Assembly: GCA_020443295.1 (NCBI GenBank)
Contig: JAGRIJ010000005.1
Coordinates: 1 to 64,000 of the forward strand
DNA: 64,000 nucleotides
Reading direction: 5' to 3'
DNA from: Alphaproteobacteria bacterium
GTDB lineage: Bacteria; Pseudomonadota; Alphaproteobacteria; Micavibrionales; Micavibrionaceae
Shown: one piece after another, positions 1 to 9,100 of the stretch
How positions within the stretch are numbered: the stretch's first letter is position 1
How the letters are laid out: each line of letters starts with the position of its first letter
Position numbers and translations under genes: made by a program
The notes under the pieces: generated by a model
Databases searched by the model: none
What the model was told of the DNA's origin: nothing
Seen by the model: only the letters and a program-made list of their open reading frames with translations

Positions 1-180
1 CATGGTACACCCAATATATATTGTCGTTGTTTTTTTCATATCTTACTGATTTTCAGGATGGCTGTCAAAATTCTTGTGAAAGCTTTAAGCGCCGGATTTA
101 CTGGGACTTTTGTGTGTTTGTGGGGAGTTGGAATAGGAATTGTTGGTTTTTACCGGGTGAGTTTGCTTGTATATCTGTAA
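1..180 (+). CDS. small membrane ORF or C-terminal end of a gene starting upstream of the window
   Basis: This frame is open from base 1 to a TAA at 178-180, so it may be the tail of a gene that begins outside the window. An ATG at 58 would give a stand-alone 40-residue peptide (start MAVKILVKAL) with one hydrophobic segment of about 20 residues rich in G, V, F and W, like a single membrane helix. The stop is one base from the ATG of the next gene (182), which suggests translational coupling. There is no convincing ribosome binding site before ATG 58, only AGG touching the codon, so the truncated-gene reading is at least as likely. No family is recognised. Confidence 0.35.
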   Translation, partial: HGTPNIYCRCFFHILLIFRMAVKILVKALSAGFTGTFVCLWGVGIGIVGFYRVSLLVYL

Positions 181-181
181 T

Positions 182-790
182 ATGGCGAATTTTTTGAGTG
201 AATACATTGGATCAGGGCAGGGGTTTTTTCCGTCGGATTTTGGGGACGGATACCGGTGCAGCGCAACTTTGCGGGATGGCACGCACCTTCCTTGCGTGGT
301 CTTAAGAAAGCCTCAAAAAATGGTTGATCTTCTGGTGCGGAGACTGGAGGAAGAAAGAGGGGGGCAGGGCGTATATAGCAAGGTATCGAAAGATCCCTAT
401 CGTGATTTTGTTGGCTCAATATTCACAAGTCAAAATCTTATCAGAGATTTTGAGATAAAAAGTGTTTGTCCCAGTCCTTATGCTATTCCTTTGGATTTAC
501 TAAAACAGATCAAAGGGGAAAGTATTATGGGATGGACGGGTTTTGTGTTCGAGATGGGGGACGGCAAACTTTTTTCCTATGGCACATCTTTTAATTTTGA
601 GTTTTTTGATTTACCGGAAGGGTATGAGTTTTCCGATGTTAAACAGGTTCATAATCATTCATATCTCAGTGATAGCGGAGATATGCTCCCTTTACGCGGT
701 CATGCTGTGAAATTTCTGGAGACGTCAGGCGGTCTTGTTATTTACCGAGAACGTAGTTTTTTTGAGTGTTTTGTTAATGATCGTAATTAG
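182..790 (+). CDS. hypothetical protein, 202 aa
   Basis: A full-length ORF with no recognised domain, signal peptide or membrane segment. I chose ATG 182 over TTG 167 because it sits one base after the preceding stop (TAA 178-180) and gives a normal N-terminus (MANFLSEYIG). The sequence is mixed alpha/beta in character with many aromatic residues near the C-terminus. Base composition is visibly more AT-rich than in purT, which follows after 30 bases, as is also true of the SH3 gene on the far side of purT. This may mark recently acquired genes. Function unknown. Confidence 0.6.
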   Translation: MANFLSEYIGSGQGFFPSDFGDGYRCSATLRDGTHLPCVVLRKPQKMVDLLVRRLEEERGGQGVYSKVSKDPYRDFVGSIFTSQNLIRDFEIKSVCPSPYAIPLDLLKQIKGESIMGWTGFVFEMGDGKLFSYGTSFNFEFFDLPEGYEFSDVKQVHNHSYLSDSGDMLPLRGHAVKFLETSGGLVIYRERSFFECFVNDRN

Positions 791-820
791 ATTGTTTCTA
801 TTTTAAAAAATGAGGACCCT

Positions 821-2002
821 ATGACTGCCATCGGTACGCCGTTTACATCCACCGCCAAGAAAGTTTTGCTCTGTGGTTCGGGGGAACTGGGCAAGGAAGT
901 TGTGATTGAGTTGCAGCGGCTGGGCGTTGAGGTTATTGCGCTGGACTCTTACCCCAATGCGCCGGCGATGCAGGTGGCCGACCGGGCGCATGTGCTTTCG
1001 ATGCTGGACGGCGCGGCGTTGCGCACAATCATCGAGCAGGAGAAGCCGGACTTCATCGTGCCGGAGGTGGAGGCGATTGCCACCGACACGCTGGTGGAGT
1101 TGGAGCAGGAAGGGTTTACCGTTGTGCCCACCGCGCGGGCGGCGAAGCTGACCATGAACCGGGAGGGTATCCGCAGGGTGGCGGCGGAAGAGTTGGGGCT
1201 AGAGACTTCGCCTTACCGTTTTTGCGATACGCGCGAGGAATTTGCTGCAGCAATAATTGCTATCGGATTGCCGTGCGTGGTCAAGCCGATCATGAGTTCG
1301 TCAGGCAAGGGCCAGAGCACGGTCCGATCCGAGGCGGATATTGAGAAGGCTTGGACCTACGCGCAGGAGGGCGGACGTTCGGGCGCGGGGCGCGTGATCG
1401 TCGAGGGGTTCATTCCTTTCGATTACGAAATCACGATGCTGACTGTGCGGCATAAGGACGGGACGAGCTTCTGCCTCCCCATCGGGCACCGGCAGGAGGA
1501 CGGAGATTATCAGGAATCGTGGCAGCCGCAGGCGATGAGCGCGAAGGCGCTGGATGCTGCGCAGCATATTGCGAAAAAGGTGACGGATGCGCTGGGCGGG
1601 CGGGGGATTTTCGGGGTCGAATTGTTCGTGCGCGGGGATACCGTGATTTTCAGCGAGGTTTCGCCAAGGCCGCACGATACGGGGATGGTGACGATGATCT
1701 CGCAGGATCTCTCGGAGTTCGCGCTGCACGCGCGGGCGTTCCTCGGACTGCCGATTCCAAAGATTACGTTTAGGGGGCCGTCGGCATCGGCGGTCATACT
1801 TGTTTCGGGGATGTCGAAGCAGGTTTCGTTCGGGAATCTCGCGGCGGCGCTGGAGAAGCCGGATACGGATCTGCGCCTGTTCGGCAAGCCGGAGGTCAAG
1901 GGCAAGCGGCGGATGGGGGTCGCGCTGGCCCGCGCGGAGAGCGTGGAGGAGGCGAAGGCGCTGGCGCTGGAGGTTGCTGGGAAAGTGAAGGTGGAGTTGT
2001 GA
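821..2002 (+). CDS. purT: formate-dependent phosphoribosylglycinamide formyltransferase (GAR transformylase 2)
   Basis: PurT makes formyl-GAR from GAR, formate and ATP in the third step of purine synthesis, without needing formyl-tetrahydrofolate. The 393 residues match the usual family length of about 392. The N-terminal nucleotide-fold motif is [11 protein letters not shown] (about residues 12-22), the ATP-grasp domain lies in the middle, and the typical [16 protein letters not shown] stretch is near residues 270-285. A GAGGA ribosome binding site precedes ATG 821. The gene is GC-rich, unlike its flanking small genes. It is separate from the purF gene at 38.4 kb. Confidence 0.97.
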   Translation: MTAIGTPFTSTAKKVLLCGSGELGKEVVIELQRLGVEVIALDSYPNAPAMQVADRAHVLSMLDGAALRTIIEQEKPDFIVPEVEAIATDTLVELEQEGFTVVPTARAAKLTMNREGIRRVAAEELGLETSPYRFCDTREEFAAAIIAIGLPCVVKPIMSSSGKGQSTVRSEADIEKAWTYAQEGGRSGAGRVIVEGFIPFDYEITMLTVRHKDGTSFCLPIGHRQEDGDYQESWQPQAMSAKALDAAQHIAKKVTDALGGRGIFGVELFVRGDTVIFSEVSPRPHDTGMVTMISQDLSEFALHARAFLGLPIPKITFRGPSASAVILVSGMSKQVSFGNLAAALEKPDTDLRLFGKPEVKGKRRMGVALARAESVEEAKALALEVAGKVKVEL

Positions 2003-2003
2003 T

Positions 2004-2594
2004 ATGATTCAGTCTGAGATTAAAAAATATTATCTTTTTGTATTTTTAGTTTTTGTCAGCATGATATCAGTAGATGTTGCTTTTGCGTGCGGCTCTGTTG
2101 CACAGAATTTTGGAGCCTATGAACAGAATAAAAATAAAACGAAGGTTGAGGCTTTCCTCAAATCCCAAGCTTGTGGGTCAGATGATAGTTATTCACCGCT
2201 TCATGCAGAGCCAGTTATTGCACGTGTTCTTGCTAACGCGATTGAGATTGGAGTTCCTGGGGAAAATATTGAGGGAGTCTTCAAAAAGTATAATTGTCTC
2301 TATACCGCTCGACATCAGGAAATATATAGAAAAATTAGTGATTTTTTGGGCGAAGGAAAATTTGCAAAGTACTGCAATTTAGAAAAATTTAAGAAAATGT
2401 ATGTCGTCAGTTCTGACGGTGGCGCTAATCTGAGAAGCAAGCCAAGCAAAACGGCGAAGAAACTGGGAACAGTTGCTGAGAGTGTTCTTGTTACTAATGG
2501 TAAGGTTTATGGGGATTGGATTCTTGTTGATACCTATTCTGGCACAGGATATATGCACTCATCGACTTTAAAGCCTTATATCACTGATGATTAG
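2004..2594 (+). CDS. secreted SH3-domain (SH3b) protein, 196 aa
   Basis: The N-terminus has lysines, then a hydrophobic stretch (YYLFVFLVFVSMISVDVAFA) ending at a likely signal peptidase site, so the protein is probably periplasmic. Residues 130-190 form a bacterial SH3 domain, with the signature GGANLRSKPSKTAKKLG, a central GDWILV strand and a TGYMHSSTL end. Such domains usually bind peptidoglycan or peptides. Residues 30-125 carry four cysteines and are not recognised. The ATG is one base after the purT stop, so the two may be co-transcribed, but codon use is much more AT-rich than in purT. Its stop abuts that of the convergent acetyltransferase gene. Confidence 0.75.
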   Translation: MIQSEIKKYYLFVFLVFVSMISVDVAFACGSVAQNFGAYEQNKNKTKVEAFLKSQACGSDDSYSPLHAEPVIARVLANAIEIGVPGENIEGVFKKYNCLYTARHQEIYRKISDFLGEGKFAKYCNLEKFKKMYVVSSDGGANLRSKPSKTAKKLGTVAESVLVTNGKVYGDWILVDTYSGTGYMHSSTLKPYITDD

Positions 2595-3083
2595 TTAAAC
2601 TTTGTACGAATAAAACTTCGTATCCACCTTCATAATTGGATAGCTCTCCGGCAATTCCTCCTTCGCGATTTCGTGGAAGCCGTTGCGTTCGTAAAACTTA
2701 TGGGCGGCGAGGAAATGCGGTGTGGTGCCGAGGTATATTTCCTTCACCCCGCACTCCTTTGCCCACCCTAACGCCGTTTGCAGCAAAGACGCAGCAATGC
2801 CCTTTTCTTTGCCGCGCCAATCGTTTGCGACGAACATCTTGCGGAGGGCGGCCTGATCGTTGCCGATATCCTTCAGCGCGATGGTGCCGATCACTTCGTT
2901 TCCGTTCATCGCTACCCAGAAATTGCCGTTGCCGGTTTTATAGAAGGTGTTGATGTCGGCGAGGTCGGGCTGGTCTTCAGCCGTTATGCTCATGCCGAAT
3001 TCCTCGCGCTGGATTTTTAAAATCAGGTCCAGAACGGGTTGGCGGAAGGCGTCTTCGTATTCGGCGATCATGCCGTGGAGCAT
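2595..3083 (-). CDS. GNAT-family N-acetyltransferase, 162 aa
   Basis: This is a GCN5-related N-acetyltransferase. The acetyl-CoA site is seen as RKMFVANDWRGKEKGIAASLL (residues about 84-104), a variant of the R/Q-x-x-G-x-G/A loop, followed by the motif-B-like stretch EIYLGTTPHFLAAHKFYERNGF. The substrate cannot be read from the sequence. The start may be the first Met or Met5 (MIAEYEDAF). It lies tail to tail with the SH3 gene with no bases between the stops. Confidence 0.85.
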   Translation of the reverse strand: MLHGMIAEYEDAFRQPVLDLILKIQREEFGMSITAEDQPDLADINTFYKTGNGNFWVAMNGNEVIGTIALKDIGNDQAALRKMFVANDWRGKEKGIAASLLQTALGWAKECGVKEIYLGTTPHFLAAHKFYERNGFHEIAKEELPESYPIMKVDTKFYSYKV

Positions 3084-3113
3084 GCACCGTTCGCTTTACG
3101 TCGGCAAGTTTGA

Positions 3114-4655
3114 TTACATCTGGCGGACTTTTTCGAGGAAGCCGTCCACCCGGGTTTGCAGTTCCTCAGACCTTTGCGAGAGATCCTGCGCCACGCCGAG
3201 CATGGTTACGGCCGATTCGCCGGTTTCCGAAGCGGCAACCTGAACGCCAGAGATGTTTGAGGCGACTTCCTGCGTTGCGGCGGATTGTTCTTCCACAGCG
3301 CCGGAGATGGTTGTGCTGATTTCGCTGATTTTATCAATAATCTGGCCGATCTTGCGGATTGCTGCAGCGGTGGAGTTGCTGACTTCCTGAATGTTGCGCA
3401 TCTGAGAGTCAATCTCCTCAGTCGCTTTACTGGTTTCGGTCGCGAGAGATTTAACCTCTGATGCGACAACTGCGAAACCCTTGCCGGCTTCGCCAGCGCG
3501 GGCGGCCTCGATCGTGGCGTTCAGGGCCAGAAGATTCGTTTGCCCGGCGATGTCGGAAATCATCGTCGTGACCTCGCCGACCCTTGTTGCTACGCCGATC
3601 AGGTTTGTGACCAGTTCTTCGGCTTTTTTGGCTTCGGAGACGGCTTCAGAAACAATTTTCGTAGAGTTGTTCACCTGCCCGGCTATTTCAGTTACCGAAG
3701 CGGATAATTCTTCGGTTGCGGTTGCAACAGAGTTTGCTTGTGCGCTGGTTTCCTCCGCTGCAGCGGCCATGGTTTGTGCGCCGGCCTGCATCTCGGTGGA
3801 GGAGGAGGCGACGACTTGGACCAGGGATTTTACATTTGTTTCAAAATCGCTTGCGAGTTCGCGGTTTTCCATTTTTCGCGGGGTCAAATCTGTTGCGAAC
3901 TTGGTGACCTTGTAAGGTCTTCCATTGAGATCGAGGATCGGGTTATAGGAGGCCTCGATCCACACTTCCTTTCCGCCTTTGCCGTAGCGCAGATATTGCG
4001 CGGCCTGGAACTCTCCACGGTTCAGAGCTGCCCAGAAATCCTTGTATTCCTTGCTGGCCGCGAATTGCGGATCGGCGAACATGCTGTGATGTTTTCCCTG
4101 TACTTCCGCCAGCGTATAGCCCATCACGGACAGGAAATTTTCATTGGCCGAGATAATGGTCCCGTCCATTTTAAAGTGGATGACCGCCTGAGACCGATTG
4201 ATCGCTTCCACCAAGCCATGAAGCTCCGCAAATTCCTTTTTTTTGGTTGTTACGTCTATTGCATATTTGATGACCTTGTAAGGCCGGCCCTTTTTATCAA
4301 ATAGAGGATTGTAAGAGGCCTCGATCCAGATTTCCTTGCCGCCCTTGCCGAAGCGTTTGTATTCCGCAGATTTGTATTCCCCGCGGGCAAGGCTGGCCCA
4401 GAAATTTTTATACTCTGCCGAGTCTTTGTATGCAGGGTCGACAAACATGCTGTGGTGGCGCCCCCTGATTTCGTCGAGGCGATAGCCCATCGCGTTCAGG
4501 AAGTTTTCGTTGGCTGTGATGATGGTTCCGTCGAGCGTAAACTCGATTGTGGCCTGCGATTTATCTAGTGCCGTCAGCTTTGCCGCCATTTCGTTGGCGC
4601 CGCCATGGACTCTCGGGGGCACAAATTTATGTATGTTTGCGCTTTGCACGGCCAT
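3114..4655 (-). CDS. soluble methyl-accepting chemotaxis protein with two PAS domains
   Basis: A 513-residue chemoreceptor with no membrane segment. Residues about 35-145 and 155-265 are two PAS domains so alike (shared [30 protein letters not shown]) that they must come from an internal duplication. Residues 280-513 are the coiled-coil signalling domain with the CheA/CheW-contacting tip around [22 protein letters not shown]. The architecture suggests a cytoplasmic sensor of redox, oxygen or metabolic state, signalling to a CheA not present in this window. It resembles the PAS-PAS-MCP proteins common in alphaproteobacteria. The intergenic region upstream is AT-rich and has no obvious flagellar promoter. 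Confidence 0.93.
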   Translation of the reverse strand: MAVQSANIHKFVPPRVHGGANEMAAKLTALDKSQATIEFTLDGTIITANENFLNAMGYRLDEIRGRHHSMFVDPAYKDSAEYKNFWASLARGEYKSAEYKRFGKGGKEIWIEASYNPLFDKKGRPYKVIKYAIDVTTKKKEFAELHGLVEAINRSQAVIHFKMDGTIISANENFLSVMGYTLAEVQGKHHSMFADPQFAASKEYKDFWAALNRGEFQAAQYLRYGKGGKEVWIEASYNPILDLNGRPYKVTKFATDLTPRKMENRELASDFETNVKSLVQVVASSSTEMQAGAQTMAAAAEETSAQANSVATATEELSASVTEIAGQVNNSTKIVSEAVSEAKKAEELVTNLIGVATRVGEVTTMISDIAGQTNLLALNATIEAARAGEAGKGFAVVASEVKSLATETSKATEEIDSQMRNIQEVSNSTAAAIRKIGQIIDKISEISTTISGAVEEQSAATQEVASNISGVQVAASETGESAVTMLGVAQDLSQRSEELQTRVDGFLEKVRQM

Positions 4656-4902
4656 GGGGAGTCCCTTTTTGTTCGAGAGGCGTTTTTTGGCGAGTTTTTA
4701 CTTTTGCAGGATGGAAAAATTAAATTTATTACTTCAAAAAAGTTAGAATTTTTTCGCAGGTCGTTCAATAAAGAATCATGATTTTCTGTCTTTTGTATAC
4801 AAGCTTTGTTGGTATCTTTTTGTTTAATCTGTGTTTTTTCTCTTTTTGCGTGCCTTGACTATTAAAAATGCAGACTATGATTGTGCATTGTTGTTTTTAT
4901 AC

Positions 4903-4931
4903 TTGACATGCAACTAAATGGTTGCATATTA
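4903..4931 (+). promoter_or_regulatory. arsR-type promoter with operator in the spacer
   Basis: A TTGACA -35 box (4903-4908) is followed by a 17-bp spacer and ATATTA (4926-4931). The spacer is almost filled by a perfect inverted repeat, ATGCAAC-N6-GTTGCAT (4908-4927), whose TGCAA half-sites resemble known ArsR/SmtB operators. A repressor bound here would block RNA polymerase directly, so the downstream regulator probably represses itself and the SRPBCC gene. Confidence 0.65.
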
Positions 4932-4937
4932 TTGAAC

Positions 4938-5267
4938 GTGGAAACCGAAGACGACAAAGTGTTCAAGGCCCTGGCCGATGCCAGCCGCCGTAAACTGTTG
5001 GACCGACTGCGCACGGCGGGCGGACTGAGCCTGAACGAGTTGTGCGAAGGGCATGACATGAGCCGTCAGGCGGTTTCCAAGCATCTTGCGTTACTGGAAG
5101 CGGCGAATCTCGTCGTGACCCGGATGCAGGGGCGTGAAAAGCTGCATTTCCTGAACCCGGTTCCGATCAGCGAGATTTATATCCGCTGGATCGGGCAGTT
5201 CGAGAAAGGGCGGCTGGACGCTTTACACACATTGAAACAGGCACTCGAGGAGAAAAACGATGACTAA
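4938..5267 (+). CDS. ArsR-family winged-helix transcriptional regulator
   Basis: A 109-residue regulator if it starts at GTG 4938. The winged helix-turn-helix spans FKALADASRRKLLDRLRTAGGLSLNELCEGHDMSRQ and AVSKHLALLEAANLVV. The usual metal-binding ELCVCDL motif is absent (it reads LNELCEGH), so this is more likely a non-metal-sensing member. The GTG lies only 7 bases after the -10 box, so the message would be leaderless. Earlier in-frame ATGs fall upstream of or inside the promoter and are unlikely. Its end overlaps the next gene by 8 bases (ATG 5260, TAA 5267). ArsR-SRPBCC pairs of this kind are frequent in proteobacteria. Confidence 0.88.
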   Translation: METEDDKVFKALADASRRKLLDRLRTAGGLSLNELCEGHDMSRQAVSKHLALLEAANLVVTRMQGREKLHFLNPVPISEIYIRWIGQFEKGRLDALHTLKQALEEKNDD

Positions 5268-5730
5268 GCCCGATTTCATATACACGACCTATATCAAGAC
5301 TACTGCCGAAAAACTCTGGCAGGCGCTCACCACGCCGGAATTCACCCGCCAGTATTGGGGGCATGACAATGTTTCCCAGTGGACGAAGGGGAGCGAATGG
5401 AAGCATGTTGACCCGGAAAATGAGCAGGTTAAAATTGTCGGCATGGTTCTGGAGAGCGATCCGCCGAACAGGCTGGTGCTTTCGTGGGCCAGTCCGAACG
5501 ATCCCAGCGATGATTCCCAGGTGAGTTTCGAGATTGTCCAGGTCGAGGATATGGTGCGTCTTGATGTCGTGCATGGCAAGTTCAAGGCCGGATCGCCGAT
5601 GCGTGAAAATGTTTCCGCCGGATGGCCGCGCGTTCTTTCGAGCCTTAAATCCTTCCTCGAGTCAGGTCAGGGCATCAATGTCTGGGCGGGGTATGAGAAG
5701 GATTGCGGCAGCGTCCGGAAGGCCAGCTAA
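5260..5730 (+). CDS. SRPBCC (AHSA1/START-like) domain protein, 156 aa
   Basis: A polyketide-cyclase/AHSA1-type fold: the N-terminal strand and helix read IYTTYIKTTAEKLWQALTTPEFTRQYWG, followed by GSEWKH and the closing helix GWPRVLSSLKSFLESG. The fold makes a hydrophobic cavity for small molecules; the ligand is unknown. It overlaps the ArsR gene by 8 bases and is followed by a strong terminator, so the two form a short operon. Confidence 0.85.
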   Translation: MTKPDFIYTTYIKTTAEKLWQALTTPEFTRQYWGHDNVSQWTKGSEWKHVDPENEQVKIVGMVLESDPPNRLVLSWASPNDPSDDSQVSFEIVQVEDMVRLDVVHGKFKAGSPMRENVSAGWPRVLSSLKSFLESGQGINVWAGYEKDCGSVRKAS

Positions 5731-5755
5731 TTAAGGTGTTTTGCGATTTTAAAGA

Positions 5756-5790
5756 AGCCGTGCCGGGTTTCCGGTGCGGCTTTTTTTTAC
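5756..5790 (+). terminator. intrinsic terminator after the ArsR-SRPBCC operon
   Basis: A 10-bp stem (GCCGTGCCGG / CCGGTGCGGC, two G-U pairs) with a GTTT loop is followed by eight T residues. Confidence 0.85.
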
Positions 5791-5853
5791 GCCTGTGTTT
5801 GCTTTTTACCCTCAATCCGATACAAATAAAGGGGTTAACAGGAGGTTTGCCGC

Positions 5854-6726
5854 ATGTCCGCCGTTAAACAAGCCGCACGGTACGGTCTTTATCTTTTGGG
5901 GTTTATCGTCTTTCTTTTCGTGGTCGTTGCGATCAACGCCTATATGCAGGCCGAGCACATTACCAAGGGGTATATCGAGGAGACGGCCACCAAGACTCTC
6001 GGCGTGGCTGTGACGATCGGCGATATGAAAATCGACGTCGAAAAGAAGCAGGTCAAGCTCAAGGATATCACAATCGCCAATCCCGCCGGGTATAAGGGGC
6101 CGCATGCCGCAACGGCGCAGAGCGTCGTGGCCACGGTCGATTCTTTTGAAGATGAACGGATTACGTTCAATATGCTGCAGGTTCAGGGGCTTAAGGTTTT
6201 TCTTGAGATCAATACCAGCACGACCAATCTCAACGATCTGCGCATGCAGGCCGAGCAGAATGTCCGTAACTGGAAAAAAGAACCCGAGCACGGCAATGTG
6301 AAGGTGATGATCCGCAATATCGTCTATGAAACGCCGCAGGTTTTGCCGACGGTGACGATCGTGCCGACGAAGATCGGCGGGCTGACGGCGGCGGACTGGC
6401 ATCTGCGGGCGATCGGTACGGCGGAGAACGGTATCAGCGTTCCCAAGGCCGTGTCGGACGTGACGGCCGCGACGGCACTGCAGGTTCACCTGATCGCCAA
6501 CCAGGCTGAATTGCTCAAAGGCATGTCGCTTGAAACCATGAATTCAATCGGTGTGAGCACTTATGACGTCTTTACCAAGAATGTGAACAAGAAGATCAAC
6601 AAGGACTGGAATGCCGCAGGTGAATTGCTCGACGGGTTTGTCAAAGATACGGCCAAGTACCTGGACGACACTATGAGTGAACAGCCGGAAAACGAACAAG
6701 CGCCACCGCCGCAGACGCCCCAGTGA
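5854..6726 (+). CDS. AsmA-like inner-membrane-anchored protein, 290 aa
   Basis: One N-terminal membrane helix (about residues 8-30, YGLYLLGFIVFLFVVVAINAY) anchors a long domain. The stretch IEETATKTLGVAVTIGDMKIDVEKKQVKLKDITIANPAGYKG is typical of the start of AsmA/DUF748-type proteins, which are thought to bridge or organise the periplasm and outer membrane. It is much shorter than true AsmA. The last 15 residues are rich in P, E and Q. A strong ribosome binding site (AGGAGG) precedes the ATG. It is convergent with the MATE gene. Confidence 0.7.
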   Translation: MSAVKQAARYGLYLLGFIVFLFVVVAINAYMQAEHITKGYIEETATKTLGVAVTIGDMKIDVEKKQVKLKDITIANPAGYKGPHAATAQSVVATVDSFEDERITFNMLQVQGLKVFLEINTSTTNLNDLRMQAEQNVRNWKKEPEHGNVKVMIRNIVYETPQVLPTVTIVPTKIGGLTAADWHLRAIGTAENGISVPKAVSDVTAATALQVHLIANQAELLKGMSLETMNSIGVSTYDVFTKNVNKKINKDWNAAGELLDGFVKDTAKYLDDTMSEQPENEQAPPPQTPQ

Positions 6727-6735
6727 AAACAAGGA

Positions 6736-8127
6736 TCAGGAAGCTGACGCGGCCAGCCTGTCGGCCTGATCGCGCCGGGTGAAGGTGTTCCAGCTCCAGA
6801 GATGGAAAGTCAGCCCTGCCGCAAGGTTGACGGTTGCGATGCCGAGAAATACTCCCCTGACCCCCAGCACTTTGCTTCCCAGCCAGACGCAGGGAAGGGT
6901 CAGGACCACCATTTTCAGGACGATCATCATGAAGGTCCGTTGCGGTTTTCCGATGGCATTGAAAGCCGATCCCCAGCCGTTGATCAGGTTGCTGAATGTA
7001 TAGGTTACCGGAACGCTCCAGAAAAAGATAACCGCATAACCGATTACGGCCGGGTCGTCCGAGAACAGTCCGGCAACGGGCGCCGCAAACGTCATCAGGA
7101 TGACGGCGATGAAGAGCGACCAGACGATATTGAAGGAGATGGTCAGACGCAAGGTTTCCACGGTGCGTTCGGTTCGTCCTGCGCCCCAGTTCTGGCCGAT
7201 GATCGGCGCCATTCCGACCGAGAGGGCCATCAGGATGACGAAGGCAAAGGCCTCGATGCGGGAGGCGACGCCGAAGGCGGCAACCGCCTCTTCTCCATAT
7301 TTCGAGAGCAGGCCGACTATCGCGAAATTCACCGCCGGAGTGATGGCGTTTGTAAGGCCGACCGGGAGGGCGATCGTCAGGAGACGTTTCATGGAATCCT
7401 TAAAACGATCCAGATGCAGGTCATTGAGGGACAGCAGGAGATTTTTACGCCTGCTCATGACATAGAGGCCTGCGATCATTGCGCCGGAATTTCCGAAAAT
7501 CGTTGCAAGGGCCGCGCCTTTTATTCCCATCGCGGGGAATCCGAACCAGCCGAAGATCATGATCGGGTCAAGAATAATGTTGCTGAACGCCGCAATGCTC
7601 ATAATGACTGCCGGGGTGAAAGTGTCTCCCGTGGCGCGGATGGCGGAGTTGCCGACCAAGGGGATGGTCAGGCAGAGGTTGCCCGCGAACCAGATCATCA
7701 TGTATTGGCGGATCAGGGCGATGGTTTCCGGAGAGGCGCCCTGAAGCCTGAAAATCATGTCATGAAAGAGCATCCCCAGCCCGGTGATGATAGCGGCTAC
7801 GATCAGGGAGAGAATCAGGCCGTGGGTGGCAATACGCCGGACATCTTCGCGCCGGCCTTCGCCGATCAGCCGGGATGCGACCGAGGACATGGCAATGCCG
7901 AATCCCATGGTAAAGCTGAAGATGAGGTAGGTCAGGGGGAAGGTGAAGCTGATGGCCGCCAGTTCAGCCGTTCCGAGCTGGGAGATAAAGTAGGTGTCGA
8001 CCAGCTGAAAGCTGATGATGGCTGCGATGCCCCAGATCATGGGCAGGGTCAGACGGATCAGATGCTTAAGAACCGGGCCTTCAGTCAGGTTTCCCTTGAG
8101 GCTATGAGGGAGCGGTTTGTTTTTCAT
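6736..8127 (-). CDS. MATE-family multidrug/toxin efflux transporter
   Basis: 463 residues with about 12 membrane helices in two homologous halves. The first half has LTLPMIWGIAAIISFQLVDTYFISQLGTAELAAISFTFPL, and the second half starts at LLTIALPVGLTNAITPAVNFAIVGLLSKYGEEAVAAFGVASRI. MATE proteins export cationic drugs or metabolites using Na+ or H+ gradients; the substrate here is unknown. It is read divergently from the sulfotransferase gene across a 93-bp gap. Confidence 0.93.
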   Translation of the reverse strand: MKNKPLPHSLKGNLTEGPVLKHLIRLTLPMIWGIAAIISFQLVDTYFISQLGTAELAAISFTFPLTYLIFSFTMGFGIAMSSVASRLIGEGRREDVRRIATHGLILSLIVAAIITGLGMLFHDMIFRLQGASPETIALIRQYMMIWFAGNLCLTIPLVGNSAIRATGDTFTPAVIMSIAAFSNIILDPIMIFGWFGFPAMGIKGAALATIFGNSGAMIAGLYVMSRRKNLLLSLNDLHLDRFKDSMKRLLTIALPVGLTNAITPAVNFAIVGLLSKYGEEAVAAFGVASRIEAFAFVILMALSVGMAPIIGQNWGAGRTERTVETLRLTISFNIVWSLFIAVILMTFAAPVAGLFSDDPAVIGYAVIFFWSVPVTYTFSNLINGWGSAFNAIGKPQRTFMMIVLKMVVLTLPCVWLGSKVLGVRGVFLGIATVNLAAGLTFHLWSWNTFTRRDQADRLAASAS

Positions 8128-8220
8128 TTGATTTGTTTTTTAGAGCAAAGCGCAGAAATTCTCCAGAGGCTTGTTGTTTTTATTTGTCAGGCCCCCTAAG
8201 CTCTGAGAAGACAAGGACTT

Positions 8221-9090
8221 ATGGATGATCCGGCAATGGGCGGATTGCTTTTTGACAAGAATTTTGCCCTTTCCATCGGGCCGCAACGGGCCGGATCCGG
8301 CTGGATTGACCGTTATTTGCGCAGCCGCGGGGATGTATGCCTTCCCTCCCATGTAAAAGAAATTTTTTATTTTGACCGGCATTTTGAGCGGGGCCCTGAT
8401 TTTTATTATAGTCATTTCAACTATTTACCTTCGCACAGGCTGGGAATTGAGATTACAACCACTGCCTTTGATCACAGGGAGGCTCCCCAACGGGTTTTCA
8501 GCCTGTTCGGGGGCGGTCTGAAGCTGATTTGTCCCTTACGGCATCCCGTTGAGCGTTCTTATTCCCTTTATCAGCATTTCCTGCGGTACGGAATTGTTAC
8601 AGGCGGGCTGGCCGAGGCAGTGGAACAGGCTCCGCAAATCCTTTACGGGAGCCGCTATGCCCAGCATCTTGAGGTCTGGTACCGTTTTTTTCCGCCTGCC
8701 CAGATCACGCTTTTGTATCAGGAGGCGCTTGAAGAAGATCCCGAAGCTTATGTCGCTCAGCTTTGCGAATCCCTTGGGCTGCCTTATATTGCACCTCCGG
8801 AGGGGGGTGCAGGCGGGTATAACGTCACCGGGGTTTCGCGGTTTCACGGGCTGGCCCGCACTGCGGAGAAGGCGGCAAGCTGGCTGACGCGGAACGGGCT
8901 GGATTTTCCGGTTCAGATGGCCCGGAAGGCGGGGTTGCGGCAGATGATCTTCGGTCCCGAGGCGTTTGATGCCAAGAGGCAAAGCCTGTCCCGCGAGGAT
9001 CATGAGTGGCTTTCCGTTCGGCTGGTACCGGAGATTGAGAAGCTGGAGGCTTTGCTCGGGCAGCCGATAACGGTCTGGCGAACAGCCTGA
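8221..9090 (+). CDS. PAPS-dependent sulfotransferase domain protein, 289 aa
   Basis: The 5'-phosphosulfate loop is SIGPQRAGSGWIDRYL (about residues 18-33, the usual P-K-x-G-T-T/S position). The 3'-phosphate motif is LRHPVERSYSLYQHFLRYG (about 102-120), with the conserved R-x-x-x-R-S pattern. The protein would transfer sulfate from PAPS to a carbohydrate or other acceptor. No signal peptide is visible. An AAGGAC ribosome binding site precedes the ATG. There are no PAPS-making genes nearby. The loop GPQRAGS departs from the usual GxxKSGTT, so activity is likely but not certain. Confidence 0.8.
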   Translation: MDDPAMGGLLFDKNFALSIGPQRAGSGWIDRYLRSRGDVCLPSHVKEIFYFDRHFERGPDFYYSHFNYLPSHRLGIEITTTAFDHREAPQRVFSLFGGGLKLICPLRHPVERSYSLYQHFLRYGIVTGGLAEAVEQAPQILYGSRYAQHLEVWYRFFPPAQITLLYQEALEEDPEAYVAQLCESLGLPYIAPPEGGAGGYNVTGVSRFHGLARTAEKAASWLTRNGLDFPVQMARKAGLRQMIFGPEAFDAKRQSLSREDHEWLSVRLVPEIEKLEALLGQPITVWRTA

Positions 9091-9100
9091 TTTTTTAAAA

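Noticed and set aside
6802..8199. A 465-residue plus-strand ORF opposite the MATE gene, and similar long antisense ORFs (15773-17128, 31076-32290, 29422-30783, 35729-36610).
   Set aside because: All are antisense to genes with strong family motifs and show the D/H/R/Q-rich composition typical of antisense frames.
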